Made by a program: the position numbers and the translations under genes. 64,000 bases of DNA from contig CAVYLN010000001.1 of the NCBI GenBank assembly GCA_963769435.1, positions 806,001-870,000 on the forward strand. Reading direction: 5' to 3'. Shown piece by piece: positions 18,646 through 26,785 of this stretch (the first letter of the stretch is position 1; every line of letters begins with the position of its first letter). Source of the stretch: JADKAV01 sp963769435. Lineage in GTDB: Bacteria > Actinomycetota > Actinomycetes > S36-B12 > UBA10799. The notes beneath the pieces were generated by a model that saw only the letters and a program-made list of their open reading frames with translations, was not told the DNA's origin and ran no database searches.

Positions 18646-18693
18646 CCGGAATACCCAGAATGGGCCGTTCAGGGGAGAAAAAACCCCGAAATC

Positions 18694-18702
18694 TGTGGAT
18701 AA
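18694..18702 (-). promoter_or_regulatory. DnaA box
   Basis: The minus strand reads TTATCCACA, the classical DnaA-box consensus. It is one of three boxes within 176 bases. Confidence 0.5.
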
Positions 18703-18738
18703 CCCGACCGGAGTTGGCAAGCATGACACGCCGGGAGA

Positions 18739-18781
18739 TGCCAAATCCCCTGCCAAACGCGGGCAGAACATCCCAAACGCG
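18739..18781. repeat. Short direct repeats, operator- or iteron-like
   Basis: TGCCAAA occurs at 18739 and 18751. CCAAACGCG occurs at 18753 and again at 18773, exactly 20 bases apart, about two helical turns. A reverse copy TTGGCA lies at 18714. The spacing on one DNA face fits cooperative protein binding. Confidence 0.45.
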
Positions 18782-18829
18782 ACATCGCCTGGTGACGGAT
18801 CCCCCGCCACGGCCGGCCGGTTTTCGGGG

Positions 18830-18838
18830 TTGTCCACT
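18830..18838 (+). promoter_or_regulatory. Near-consensus DnaA box
   Basis: TTGTCCACT differs from the actinobacterial consensus TTGTCCACA in the last base. Confidence 0.35.
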
Positions 18839-18860
18839 CCCTGCCGGCCGGGCATCCGGC

Positions 18861-18869
18861 TTGTCCACA
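18861..18869 (+). promoter_or_regulatory. DnaA box
   Basis: TTGTCCACA is an exact match to the actinobacterial DnaA-box consensus and lies 31 bases after the near-consensus box. Confidence 0.5.
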
Positions 18870-18945
18870 GTCTTCTGTTCGGGCCCGGGTTTTGTCGTAC
18901 GTGCGTTCTAGTCTGGGGGTGGTTGATCAGAAGGGGGTGGACGGG

Positions 18946-20178
18946 ATGGACGGGTTCTTCGAGGTCTCGATGGCAGCACGGCGGCGGGCGAAGATCCGCG
19001 CCTCGCTACCCACCGACCCGCCGGAGCAACTGGTCGCGGCGTTCGCCGGGCTGGACGCACTGCCGGATCCGGAGGTGCTGTGTGCCGAGGAACGCGCCGC
19101 CGCGATGACCGCGGTCGCCCGACCGCGCTGAACCAGATCCGGACGCCTACCTGAGCGATCTGGCCGATACCGCCGACGCCCAGGGGGATTCGCGGGTGTT
19201 GCGGGCCGGGACCACCAGCACCCTGGTCGCCACCACCACCGGCAGCACGCCCGGCGGTCGGGGCCGGGATCGTCCACACCGCCCAGACAACTACGTGACC
19301 TGCCCGAAGTCGCCGACGCCTACCGGAAAGGCCAGATCTCCGGGATGCACGTCCGCGCGATCCTGGACCACGCCGACCACATCACCGACTTCGCCGCCCG
19401 ACAAGACGCAGTGGTCGCGCTCGCCTGCGCGACCGACCCCCGGGAGGTGGGCAGGATCCTGCAGGTCATCGCCGACAACGACACCGACGGCCAGCACCCC
19501 ACCCTGTCCTATGCCGCGCAACGTGACCGGCGTTCCGCGCGGCTGTCGGCAGGCCCCAACGGCATGTGGCGACTCACCGCCCTACTCGATGAGACCACCG
19601 GCGCGGTCCTCGCCGACGCCCTGGCCGCAGCCACCAGTGATGACACCGGCGACACCCTGCCCCAACGCCGCGCCGACGCCCTGACCGACCTGATCGACGC
19701 CGGACACACCACCACCCGCCCACTCGGGGTGTCCGCGGTCAGCATCCTGATCGACGTCGAACACCTGCCCGACGGCACCGGTGCCCGACTCCCCGACGGC
19801 ACCCCCATCCTGCCCAACGACTTCGACTACTACAGCTGCGCGGCCGTGTGCTCGATCATCTTCGGCGTCCACCGCGACGACACCTTCCTCCCCCTGGCGT
19901 TCGGCCGCACCAAACGCCGCGCCACCGCCGCGCAATGGGCCGCCCTGATCGCCCGCGACCACGGCTGCATCCGCTGCGGCCGCCCACCCCGCTACTGCCA
20001 AGCCCACCACATCCACCACTGGAAACACGGCGGCACCACCGACCTGGCAAACCTCACCCTCTTGTGCTCCAGATGCCACCACGACCTCCACCACGGCCGC
20101 TACACCATCACCACGAACCAAGACGTCCCCCACATCACCCCCACCACCACCCGCGCACCACCAGCCAGAACCGCATGA
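18946..20178 (+). CDS. DUF222 / HNH endonuclease-domain protein (two frame breaks)
   Basis: The N-terminal DUF222 region is seen in LRDLPEVADAYRKGQISGMH and VRAILDHADHITDFAARQ. The C-terminal HNH nuclease reads CIRCGRPPRYCQAHHIHHW, then LANLTLLCSRCHHDLHHGRY, with paired CxxC zinc sites and the H-N-H residues. Such genes are frequent, often multicopy, in Actinobacteria (13E12-repeat type) and are thought to be mobile. Function is unproven. The frame changes near 19115 and 19285. I chose ATG 18946 because AAGGGGG lies 8 bases upstream. It interrupts the whiB2-fbi order and so may be an insertion. Confidence 0.8.
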
Positions 20179-20199
20179 CGGCAGGGCTGGATGCAACAA

Positions 20200-22695
20200 C
20201 TAGGTGAGGTTCGGCGACTTCACCGGCGAGTACGTGGTCGTGCGCTGCGCCGCCGGACGCCCGGCCATGGCCGCCATCTCGTGGAGTTGCGCGACCGTCA
20301 CCGAGGATCCGTGCGCCGAACCCGCCATGCGACTGATCGTCTCCTCCATCAAGGTTCCGCCCAGATCGTTCGCACCGGCGCCGAGTAGGCGAGCCACGCC
20401 GGCAGGACCGAGCTTCACCCAGGAGACCTGGATGTTCTCGATCGCGCCGTCGAGCATCAGTCTGGCCATCGCGGTGACCAGGATGTCCTCACGCATCGTG
20501 GACCCGGGGCGGGCCTTGCCAGCCAGATACAGCGGCGCGTTCTGGTGCACGAACGGCAACCCGACGAATTCGGTGAACCCGCCGGTACGTCCTTGGATCT
20601 CGCGCAACGTCCGCAGATGGCGTACCCAGTGGATGGGCTGATCGACATGCCCGTACATCATCGTGGAACTCGAGCGAAGGCCCACGCCATGGGCAGTGCT
20701 GATGACGTCGATCCAGGCCTCGGCGGGCAACTTGCCCTTGGTCAGGACCCAGCGAACCTCATCGTCGAGAATCTCGGCAGCGGTGCCCGGGATCGAATCG
20801 AGACCCGCCTCCCGGGCCGCGGTGAGGAACTCGGCCACAGTCATGTTGCATCTTGTCGCGCCGTTGACGACCTCCATCGGGCTGAAGGCATGTAGATGGA
20901 TGTCAGGTGCCGCGGCCTTCACCGTGCGGGCCAGATCGAAGTAGGCCGTGCCGGGCAGCTTCGGGTGGATACCGCCCTGCATGCAGATCTCGGTGGCACC
21001 CGCATCCCAGGCTTCAAGAACCCGCTCGGCGATCTGGGCGGGGCTCAAGGTGAACGCATCGGCGTCCGATTCCCGCTGCGCGAAAGCGCAGAAGCGGCAC
21101 CCGGTGTAGCAGACATTCGTGAAGTTGATGTTCCTGTTGACGACGTAGGTCACGTCGTCACCCACCCGCCGTCGGCGCAGTTCATCGGCAACAGCGGCCA
21201 CCTCGTCGACCTGAGATCCGGTCGCGGCGAACAAGGCCAGGGCGAGGTGCTCGTTCGCTGGTTCAGCCAAATCCGCTGGACGATCCGCGGCGAGCGCCAG
21301 TGCAGTCGCGAAGTCGGTCGACCGGGCGACCCCGGGGCCAGTGGCCGGTTCAGCGATAACGTCCCACGCCCCGAAGGCCGTGTCGAAATCACTGCGCCGT
21401 TCTGCGTCACGACCACGGATGTCAATGGTCACCGCCAGATCGGTCCGTCCGGAGCCGCCGGACGCGAATCCGTCGTAGTCAACCGACTCCTGCCAGGGTC
21501 TTCCAACCGGCATGGCACCCGTCGCCAACAGGCCACGGTCGTCAGCGAGGGCGGCGACGAACGGCGCCAGGCGAGGATCCAGCCAGGCGTCTCCTCGTGC
21601 GAGGAACTCCGGGTGGACGGTCAGTCGCGGCCGCAGGTTCAGGCCGGCGGCCCCGGTCACGTCGCGCAGGACGTCGATGCTCGGCCAAGGCCGCTCCGGG
21701 TTCACGAAATCGGCGGTGACCGGACTCACGCCACCCCAGTCGTCGATCCCCGCGGCGATCAATCGCCCCAGCTCGTCCCGGTCTGTGAGATTGGGCGGCG
21801 CTTGCAGGTGCACGGAGGATCCCAGCACCACCCGGGCGGTGGCGACCGCCGCGATGTATTCCTCCGCGTCACAGTCCGGCTGCAGCGCCATCGCGGTACC
21901 AGCCTTCGCCCGGAAGTTCTGGATGATGACTTCCTGGATGCCGTGGAACTCGCGCTCGACGGTGCGCAGGGCGAGCAGGGAATCGGCGCGCTCGGCGAGG
22001 GTTTCCCCGATGCCGATCAACAGACCCGTGGTGAACGGAACGGCGAGGCGACCCGCATCGCGCAGGACACGCAGTCGCACCGACGGCTCCTTGTCAGGGG
22101 AGCCGTAGTGAGCCGCTCCCGGCGTGCGGAAGAGCCGCTCGCTCGTGGTCTCCAGCATCATGCCCATGCTGGGCGACACCGGCCGGAGTCGGGCCATCTG
22201 CTCCCAGGTGAGGACCCCCGGGTTGGCGTGCGGCAGCAGGCCGGTCTGCTCCAGGATCGCGATGGCAACCGCCCGCACATAGTCCTGCGTACTGTCGAAC
22301 CCGCGGGCGTCCAGCCACGACCGTGCCGCCGGCCAACGGTCCTCCGGGGTGTCCCCGAGCGTCAGCAGCGCCTCCGCGCAGCCCGCCTCGGCACCCCGGC
22401 GGGCAACGGCCACAGCGTCGTCGACTTCCAGGAACGGGGCACGGCCCTGGCGCCGCAGCGTCGCCGGGTCTGTTGCGAACGTGCAGTAGTGGCACCGGTC
22501 GCGGCACAGATGTGTGACGGGAACGAAGACCTTCGGGGAGTACGTGACCGTGTCGGTCACGCGATCACGCATGCCGGAAGCGATGTCGCACAGGGCCTGC
22601 AGGTCCTCACCGCGCGCGCCGAGCAGCGCCTCCACCTCGTCGACATCGAGGGTGGCCGCACGTGCAGCCCGTGCCAACGCCCGACGTAGAGTCAC
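20200..22695 (-). CDS. fbiC: F0 synthase FbiC (CofG-CofH fusion)
   Basis: This 831-residue bifunctional radical-SAM enzyme makes F0, the deazaflavin core of coenzyme F420, from tyrosine and a pyrimidine precursor. The N-terminal CofG half has the cluster motif CRDRCHYCTFATD (CxxxCxxC) near residue 55. The C-terminal CofH half has CYTGCRFCAFAQRESDADAF near residue 500, followed by GATEICMQGGIHP. The frame is intact. GTG 22695 has TACGCT 6 bases upstream and no ribosome site. It is divergent from fbiA, so the F420 pathway is gathered here, unlike in M. tuberculosis where fbiC lies elsewhere. Confidence 0.97.
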   Translation of the reverse strand: MTLRRALARAARAATLDVDEVEALLGARGEDLQALCDIASGMRDRVTDTVTYSPKVFVPVTHLCRDRCHYCTFATDPATLRRQGRAPFLEVDDAVAVARRGAEAGCAEALLTLGDTPEDRWPAARSWLDARGFDSTQDYVRAVAIAILEQTGLLPHANPGVLTWEQMARLRPVSPSMGMMLETTSERLFRTPGAAHYGSPDKEPSVRLRVLRDAGRLAVPFTTGLLIGIGETLAERADSLLALRTVEREFHGIQEVIIQNFRAKAGTAMALQPDCDAEEYIAAVATARVVLGSSVHLQAPPNLTDRDELGRLIAAGIDDWGGVSPVTADFVNPERPWPSIDVLRDVTGAAGLNLRPRLTVHPEFLARGDAWLDPRLAPFVAALADDRGLLATGAMPVGRPWQESVDYDGFASGGSGRTDLAVTIDIRGRDAERRSDFDTAFGAWDVIAEPATGPGVARSTDFATALALAADRPADLAEPANEHLALALFAATGSQVDEVAAVADELRRRRVGDDVTYVVNRNINFTNVCYTGCRFCAFAQRESDADAFTLSPAQIAERVLEAWDAGATEICMQGGIHPKLPGTAYFDLARTVKAAAPDIHLHAFSPMEVVNGATRCNMTVAEFLTAAREAGLDSIPGTAAEILDDEVRWVLTKGKLPAEAWIDVISTAHGVGLRSSSTMMYGHVDQPIHWVRHLRTLREIQGRTGGFTEFVGLPFVHQNAPLYLAGKARPGSTMREDILVTAMARLMLDGAIENIQVSWVKLGPAGVARLLGAGANDLGGTLMEETISRMAGSAHGSSVTVAQLHEMAAMAGRPAAQRTTTYSPVKSPNLT

Positions 22696-22701
22696 GTGCA
22701 A

Positions 22702-22707
22702 AGCGTA
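22702..22707 (-). promoter_or_regulatory. Leaderless -10 element of fbiC
   Basis: TACGCT on the minus strand lies 6 bases before GTG 22695, within the 45-base gap to fbiA. Confidence 0.5.
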
Positions 22708-22740
22708 CGCGCGTGCGCCACAGCGCAGGAAAGGAGTCGT

Positions 22741-23682
22741 ATGCGTATCACCGTCCTGGCGGGCGGTGTCGGCGCAGCACGTTTCCTGCAGGGCCTGCTC
22801 AAGGCCCACCCGGCAGCCGAGGTGACTGTCATCGGGAACACCGCGGACGACATCTGGCTGCACGGCCTCAAGGTCTGCCCCGATCTGGACACAGTCATGT
22901 ACACCCTCGGCGGCGGGATCGACAGCGGCCGTGGCTGGGGCCGGGACGACGAGACCTACAGCGTTCTGGAAGAACTGCGTGCCTACGACGTCCCACCACT
23001 GTGGTTCACACTCGGCGACCGCGACATCGCCACTCACCTGGTCCGCACGCAGTTGCTCAACGCGGGATACGGGCTGGACCAGGTGACCGCGGCCCTCTGC
23101 AAGCGGTGGCAACCGGGCGTGGACCTACTGCCGATGACCAACTCCCGGGTCGAGACTCACGTGGTCGTGGAGACCTCGGAGGGTCGCCGCGCCATGCACT
23201 TCCAGCAGTGGTGGGTGGAGCACCGCGCCCGTCCGAAGGCCGTGGACTTCCGGTACGTCGGCATCGACGAATCCACTCCCGGACCGGGAGTCCTGGCGGC
23301 GATCGGGGCCGCGGACGTGATCGTCCTCCCCCCATCGAACCCGGTGGTCAGCATCGGCCCGATACTCGCGGTGCCGGGAGTCCGGCAGGCGGTCACAGAG
23401 GCGAACGCACCCGTGGTGGGCGTCTCCGGCATCGTCGGAGGACGGCCCGTCAAGGGCATGGCCGACAAGTGCCTCGAGGCGATCGGCGTGCAGTGCGACG
23501 CTGCGGCGGTCGCGGCCCACTATGGCGTCCGTGAGCACGGGGGTCTGCTGGATGCCTGGGTGTACGAGCAAGGTGACCCGCCACCGGCATCGCTGCCGCG
23601 GGCCCTGGCCACCAGCACCCTGATGCATGACGGGGCGGCCGCGGCCGAACTCGCCCGCGTGACCCTCGATCTGGTGACCTGA
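22741..23682 (+). CDS. fbiA: Phosphoenolpyruvyl/lactyl transferase FbiA (CofD)
   Basis: The 313-residue protein starts with the CofD nucleotide-binding loop ITVLAGGVGAARFLQGLLK and has NTADDIWLHGLKVCPDLDTV, TLGDRDIATHLVRT and VIVLPPSNPVVSIGPILAVP. It transfers the lactyl/enolpyruvyl phosphate group to F0 to give dehydro-F420-0. ATG 22741 has GGAAAGGAG 5 bases upstream, one of the strongest ribosome sites here. Its stop shares one base with the fbiB start (TGATG), so the two are coupled. Confidence 0.97.
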   Translation: MRITVLAGGVGAARFLQGLLKAHPAAEVTVIGNTADDIWLHGLKVCPDLDTVMYTLGGGIDSGRGWGRDDETYSVLEELRAYDVPPLWFTLGDRDIATHLVRTQLLNAGYGLDQVTAALCKRWQPGVDLLPMTNSRVETHVVVETSEGRRAMHFQQWWVEHRARPKAVDFRYVGIDESTPGPGVLAAIGAADVIVLPPSNPVVSIGPILAVPGVRQAVTEANAPVVGVSGIVGGRPVKGMADKCLEAIGVQCDAAAVAAHYGVREHGGLLDAWVYEQGDPPPASLPRALATSTLMHDGAAAAELARVTLDLVT

Positions 23683-24969
23683 TGCAGGTCGTACCGGTCG
23701 AGGGTCTGCCGGAGATCACCGAGCGGTCCGACCTGCCCGCTCTGATCATCGCCGCACTGCGTGTGGTCGCCTGGCCGGACGGGTCCGAAGGTGTCAGATC
23801 CGGCGACGTCGTGGTCGTCAGTTCGAAGATCATCAGCAAGCACGAGGGCCAGTGGGCCGAGGATCGGGACGAGGCGGTGGCTGCGGACACCGTGCGCGTC
23901 GTGGCCGACCCGCGACGATCTGCGGATCGTGGAGAACCACTTGGGCATCGTGATGGCCTCGGCCGGGGTGGACCGCTCGAACACCCCCCGGACGCTGCGA
24001 CTGCCCCGCGACCCTGATGCGAGTGCTGCGAAGTTGCGCACTCGACTCCAGGAGGCCCTGGCCGTCGACCTCGGGGTGCTGATCACCGACTCGACCGGCC
24101 GTCCCTGGCGAGTCGGCGTGACCGACTTCGCCATGGGGGTGGCGGGCCTGCGCCCGTTGGTCGATATGCGCGGACACCCCGACGACAACGGGCAGACTCT
24201 CGAGATGACCCAGGTCGCGGTCGCCGATGAGATCGCGGCTGCGGCCGACCTGGTGAAGGGCAAGACCAGCCGCTCCCCCGTGGCAGTGGTCAGAGGTCTG
24301 GACCTGTCCGGTGATGGTCGATCTCGAGAACTGATCCGGGCTCCGGAGGAGGACCTCTTCTCGCTGGGGACCCGGGAAGCACGATCCACGGCCGTGACGG
24401 GACGCAGGACCGTGCGGGCCTTCAGTGAGCGACCGGTACCGGAGCACCTGCTCGAACGCGCGGTGGAGGCCGCTTGCACCGCTCCGAGTCCACACCACAC
24501 CCGGCCCTGGCGATTCGTCCTGTTGCGCGAGATGCGCGAGACAGTGCTGGACGCGATGCGCCAACGCTGGATCGCGGACCTCGCTGCGGACGGTTTCAGC
24601 CACGACGCGATCCAGCGCCGAGTCCGGCGTGGGGACGTGCTGTGGAACGCACCCGAAGTGGTGCTGGCGTTCAGCGAACTGAACGGCGCGATGCACACCT
24701 ACCCGGACGAGCGGCGCAACAGGTTCGAACGCGACCTGTTCCTGGTCGCCGGCGGCGCAGCGGTGGAGAACCTGCTGGTGAGTCTCGCAGCGCACGGACT
24801 GGGCTCCGCGTGGATCTCCAGCAGCGTGTTCTGCCCCGAGGTCGTCACCGAGGCTCTGGGTGTGCCCGATACCTGGCAACCGTTGGGTGCGATCGCCGTC
24901 GGTTGGCCCGACCTGGCTGCTCCCGCGCGGGAACCGGCCACGATCGGCGACCACTGGTTCGTGCGCTAG
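23682..24969 (+). CDS. fbiB: F420:glutamyl ligase FbiB with nitroreductase domain (one frame break)
   Basis: The N-terminal CofE half has VVVVSSKIISKHEGQW, LRIVENHLGIVMASAGVDRS, LITDSTGRPWRVGVTDFAMG and adds the poly-glutamate tail. The C-terminal half is an FMN-dependent nitroreductase fold (RRTVRAFSERPVPEHLLERA, APSPHHTRPWRFVLL) that reduces dehydro-F420. The two-domain form is the actinobacterial one. The frame changes near 23911, between VVADP and RDDLRIVEN. ATG 23682 overlaps the fbiA stop by one base. It is convergent with manC, with 9 bases between them. Confidence 0.95.
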
Positions 24970-24978
24970 GACCCGGGA

Positions 24979-26050
24979 CTACTGGTCGGACGAGAAGCGG
25001 ACCGCGCAGTCCTGCAGTTCGACGTCGGGCCAGACTCTGACACCGTCCCGGAGTTCGTTGCGGGCTCCGATCCGGGCGCCATCGGCGATCACTGCCGAGT
25101 GCAGGACACATCCGTCACCGATCACCGCCCCGGCGCCGATGATGCTGTCCTCGATAAGGCAGTCTCGCCCGATCCGGGCACCGTCGAAGACGACCGATCC
25201 GCAAACCTGGCTGCCGGACTCGATCGCGCGCGTCACGGCCAACAGCGGTGCCTGCCGAGCAGTCCCCGGCAACCTGCGCACCGGGCAGCATCAAGGAGTC
25301 CCCCGTGTCGCCGGGCAGCGCCGGGGAGTGCACCTTGCCCATCACGATGTCGGCGCTTCCGCGGGCGAACGCCAGCGGCGTACCCAGATCGAGCCAGTAG
25401 CCCGGGTCCACCCATCCGACCACCGTTCGGCCTGCCTCGAGCAGACCCGGGAAGGTCTCCCGCTCGACGCTGACCGGGCGCCCCAGCGGGATCTCGTCGA
25501 TGACCCTGCGGCGGAACACGTAGCACCCGGCGTTGATCTGGTCGGTGACGATCTCCTCCGGGGTCTGCGGCTTCTCCAGGAAGGCGGTGACCCGGTCGCC
25601 CACGGTGGGCACGAGGCCGAAGGCACGAGGGTCCTTCACCCTGGTCAGGTAGAGCGCGACGTCCGCATCCGACTCTCGCCAAGCCTGCACCAGTCCCGTG
25701 ATGTCGAGGCCCGTGAGCACATCGCCGTTGAAGATGACCACCGGGTCGTCAGGGCCGCACGTGAGCGCGTCCGCGGCGTTGCGGATCGCACCACCGGTGC
25801 CCAGCGGCTCATCCTCCACCCGATAGTCGAGCGCGACGCCGAACCCCTCACCGTCCCCGAAGTAGTCGCTGAACACCTCGGCCCGGTACGAGGTGCCCAA
25901 CGCGATGCGCGTCACCCCCGCCTGGCGCGCCAGGGCGATCTGGTGCTCGGTGAACGGCACCCCGGCCACAGGCAGCATCGGCTTCGGGGTGTTGATCGTC
26001 AGGGGTCGCAACCGGGTGCCCTTGCCACCCACCAGAAGGATCGATTCCAT
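24979..26050 (-). CDS. manC: Mannose-1-phosphate guanylyltransferase / NDP-sugar pyrophosphorylase (one frame break)
   Basis: The N-terminal Rossmann domain has ILLVGGKGTRLRPLTINTPK, PVVIFNGDVLTGLD and GCYVFRRRVIDEIP. The C-terminal left-handed helix repeats read SQVCGSVVFDGARIGRD, CLIEDSIIGAGAVIGDGCVL. The frame changes near 25250, between the two domains. By family and position (Rv3264c in M. tuberculosis) it makes GDP-mannose from mannose 1-phosphate and GTP, completing the manA/manB route in this window, but a related NDP-sugar cannot be excluded. ATG 26050 has CAGACT 7 bases upstream. Confidence 0.9.
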
Positions 26051-26057
26051 GTCCGCC

Positions 26058-26063
26058 AGTCTG
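26058..26063 (-). promoter_or_regulatory. Possible leaderless -10 element of manC
   Basis: CAGACT on the minus strand lies 7 bases before ATG 26050. It differs from the usual TAGACT in the first base, so support is weaker. Confidence 0.35.
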
Positions 26064-26108
26064 TCAGTGCAAAGGTGCCGACGACACCCTGTGGACACCG
26101 GTCCGCCG

Positions 26109-26114
26109 TAGACT
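26109..26114 (+). promoter_or_regulatory. Leaderless -10 element of the TIGR03089 gene
   Basis: TAGACT lies 7 bases before GTG 26122, with no ribosome site. Confidence 0.55.
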
Positions 26115-26121
26115 GCACGGC

Positions 26122-26775
26122 GTGCCCCCCGAGTCCGTCGCGCAAGCCCGCGCGGCACTGCTGCGGTCCCGCCCGACTGCACCATTGATCACCGACTACA
26201 GCCAGGGCAGGGTCGAGTTGTCGAACACCACCTTCGACAACTGGGTCTGCAAGACCGTGAATCTCCTGCGCCTCGAACTCGACGTCGAGCCAGGCAACGC
26301 GATCCGCGTCGATCTGCCACTGCATTGGATGTCAGCGGTATGGCTCGTGGCCGTGTGGGAGTCCGGGGCGAATCTCAGCCTTGGCGACCACGCCGACCTC
26401 ACCGTGGGCACCGGACCCGAGGCGGACATCCTCGTGGTGCTTGACGCGTTCGGCATGGGTGCCACGCCTCCTGGCGCGTCGGCGGAAACGACGTTCCCCG
26501 CCGACGCGCGTGTGATGCCTGACCAGCTGGTCCTGCCACCACCGCCACCGGGCGGGATCCATGAGGGACCGGACGCTCAGGGCCTGGCACGGGCCGCAAT
26601 GGAGTACGCCGAACGGATCGGACTCGAGGAGGGTGGCCGCCTGCTCAGCGCACTACCCCCATCCGGCCTCGTCGGGGTACTGTCCACGATCGCATCCCCG
26701 CTGTGCGCGCACGCCGCGGTCGTCTACGGCACGGATGGCACGTCCGAGGCGATCACGGCCGTTGCCGGCCGCTGA
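26122..26775 (+). CDS. TIGR03089-family protein
   Basis: The 217-residue protein has the layout of the actinobacterial TIGR03089 family, a shortened relative of AMP-forming acyl/aminoacyl ligases: ARAALLRSRPTAPLITDY near the N-terminus, LSNTTFDNWVCKTVNLL, LPLHWMSAVWLVAVWESGAN, and LLSALPPSGLVGVLSTIASP. It lacks the adenylation core motifs, so catalysis is doubtful. In M. tuberculosis the same family (Rv3268) sits next to the LCP gene Rv3267; here an LCP gene lies 3.5 kb away beyond the wall-hydrolase gene. GTG 26122 fits the leaderless pattern. Confidence 0.85.
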   Translation: MPPESVAQARAALLRSRPTAPLITDYSQGRVELSNTTFDNWVCKTVNLLRLELDVEPGNAIRVDLPLHWMSAVWLVAVWESGANLSLGDHADLTVGTGPEADILVVLDAFGMGATPPGASAETTFPADARVMPDQLVLPPPPPGGIHEGPDAQGLARAAMEYAERIGLEEGGRLLSALPPSGLVGVLSTIASPLCAHAAVVYGTDGTSEAITAVAGR

Positions 26776-26785
26776 TCGGCGGGAC

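Larger units (their letters stand above)
18512..18945. other. 434-bp intergenic region between whiB2 and the DUF222-HNH gene
   Basis: This divergent region holds the whiB2 leader and promoter near 18620, then an A-rich run (GGGGAGAAAAAACCCC, about 18672-18687), two exact DnaA boxes and one near-match (18694, 18830, 18861), and repeated TGCCAAA/CCCAAACGCG words between 18739 and 18781. No open frame here looks coded. A ribosome site (AAGGGGG) precedes the HNH gene start. Confidence 0.6.

Noticed and set aside
18512..18945. The chromosomal origin of replication
   Set aside because: Actinobacterial oriC lies between dnaA and dnaN with many more boxes; neither gene is here.
20896..22689. A 597-codon plus-strand open frame opposite fbiC
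   Set aside because: fbiC is intact and fully conserved on the other strand; the plus-strand peptide has no domain.
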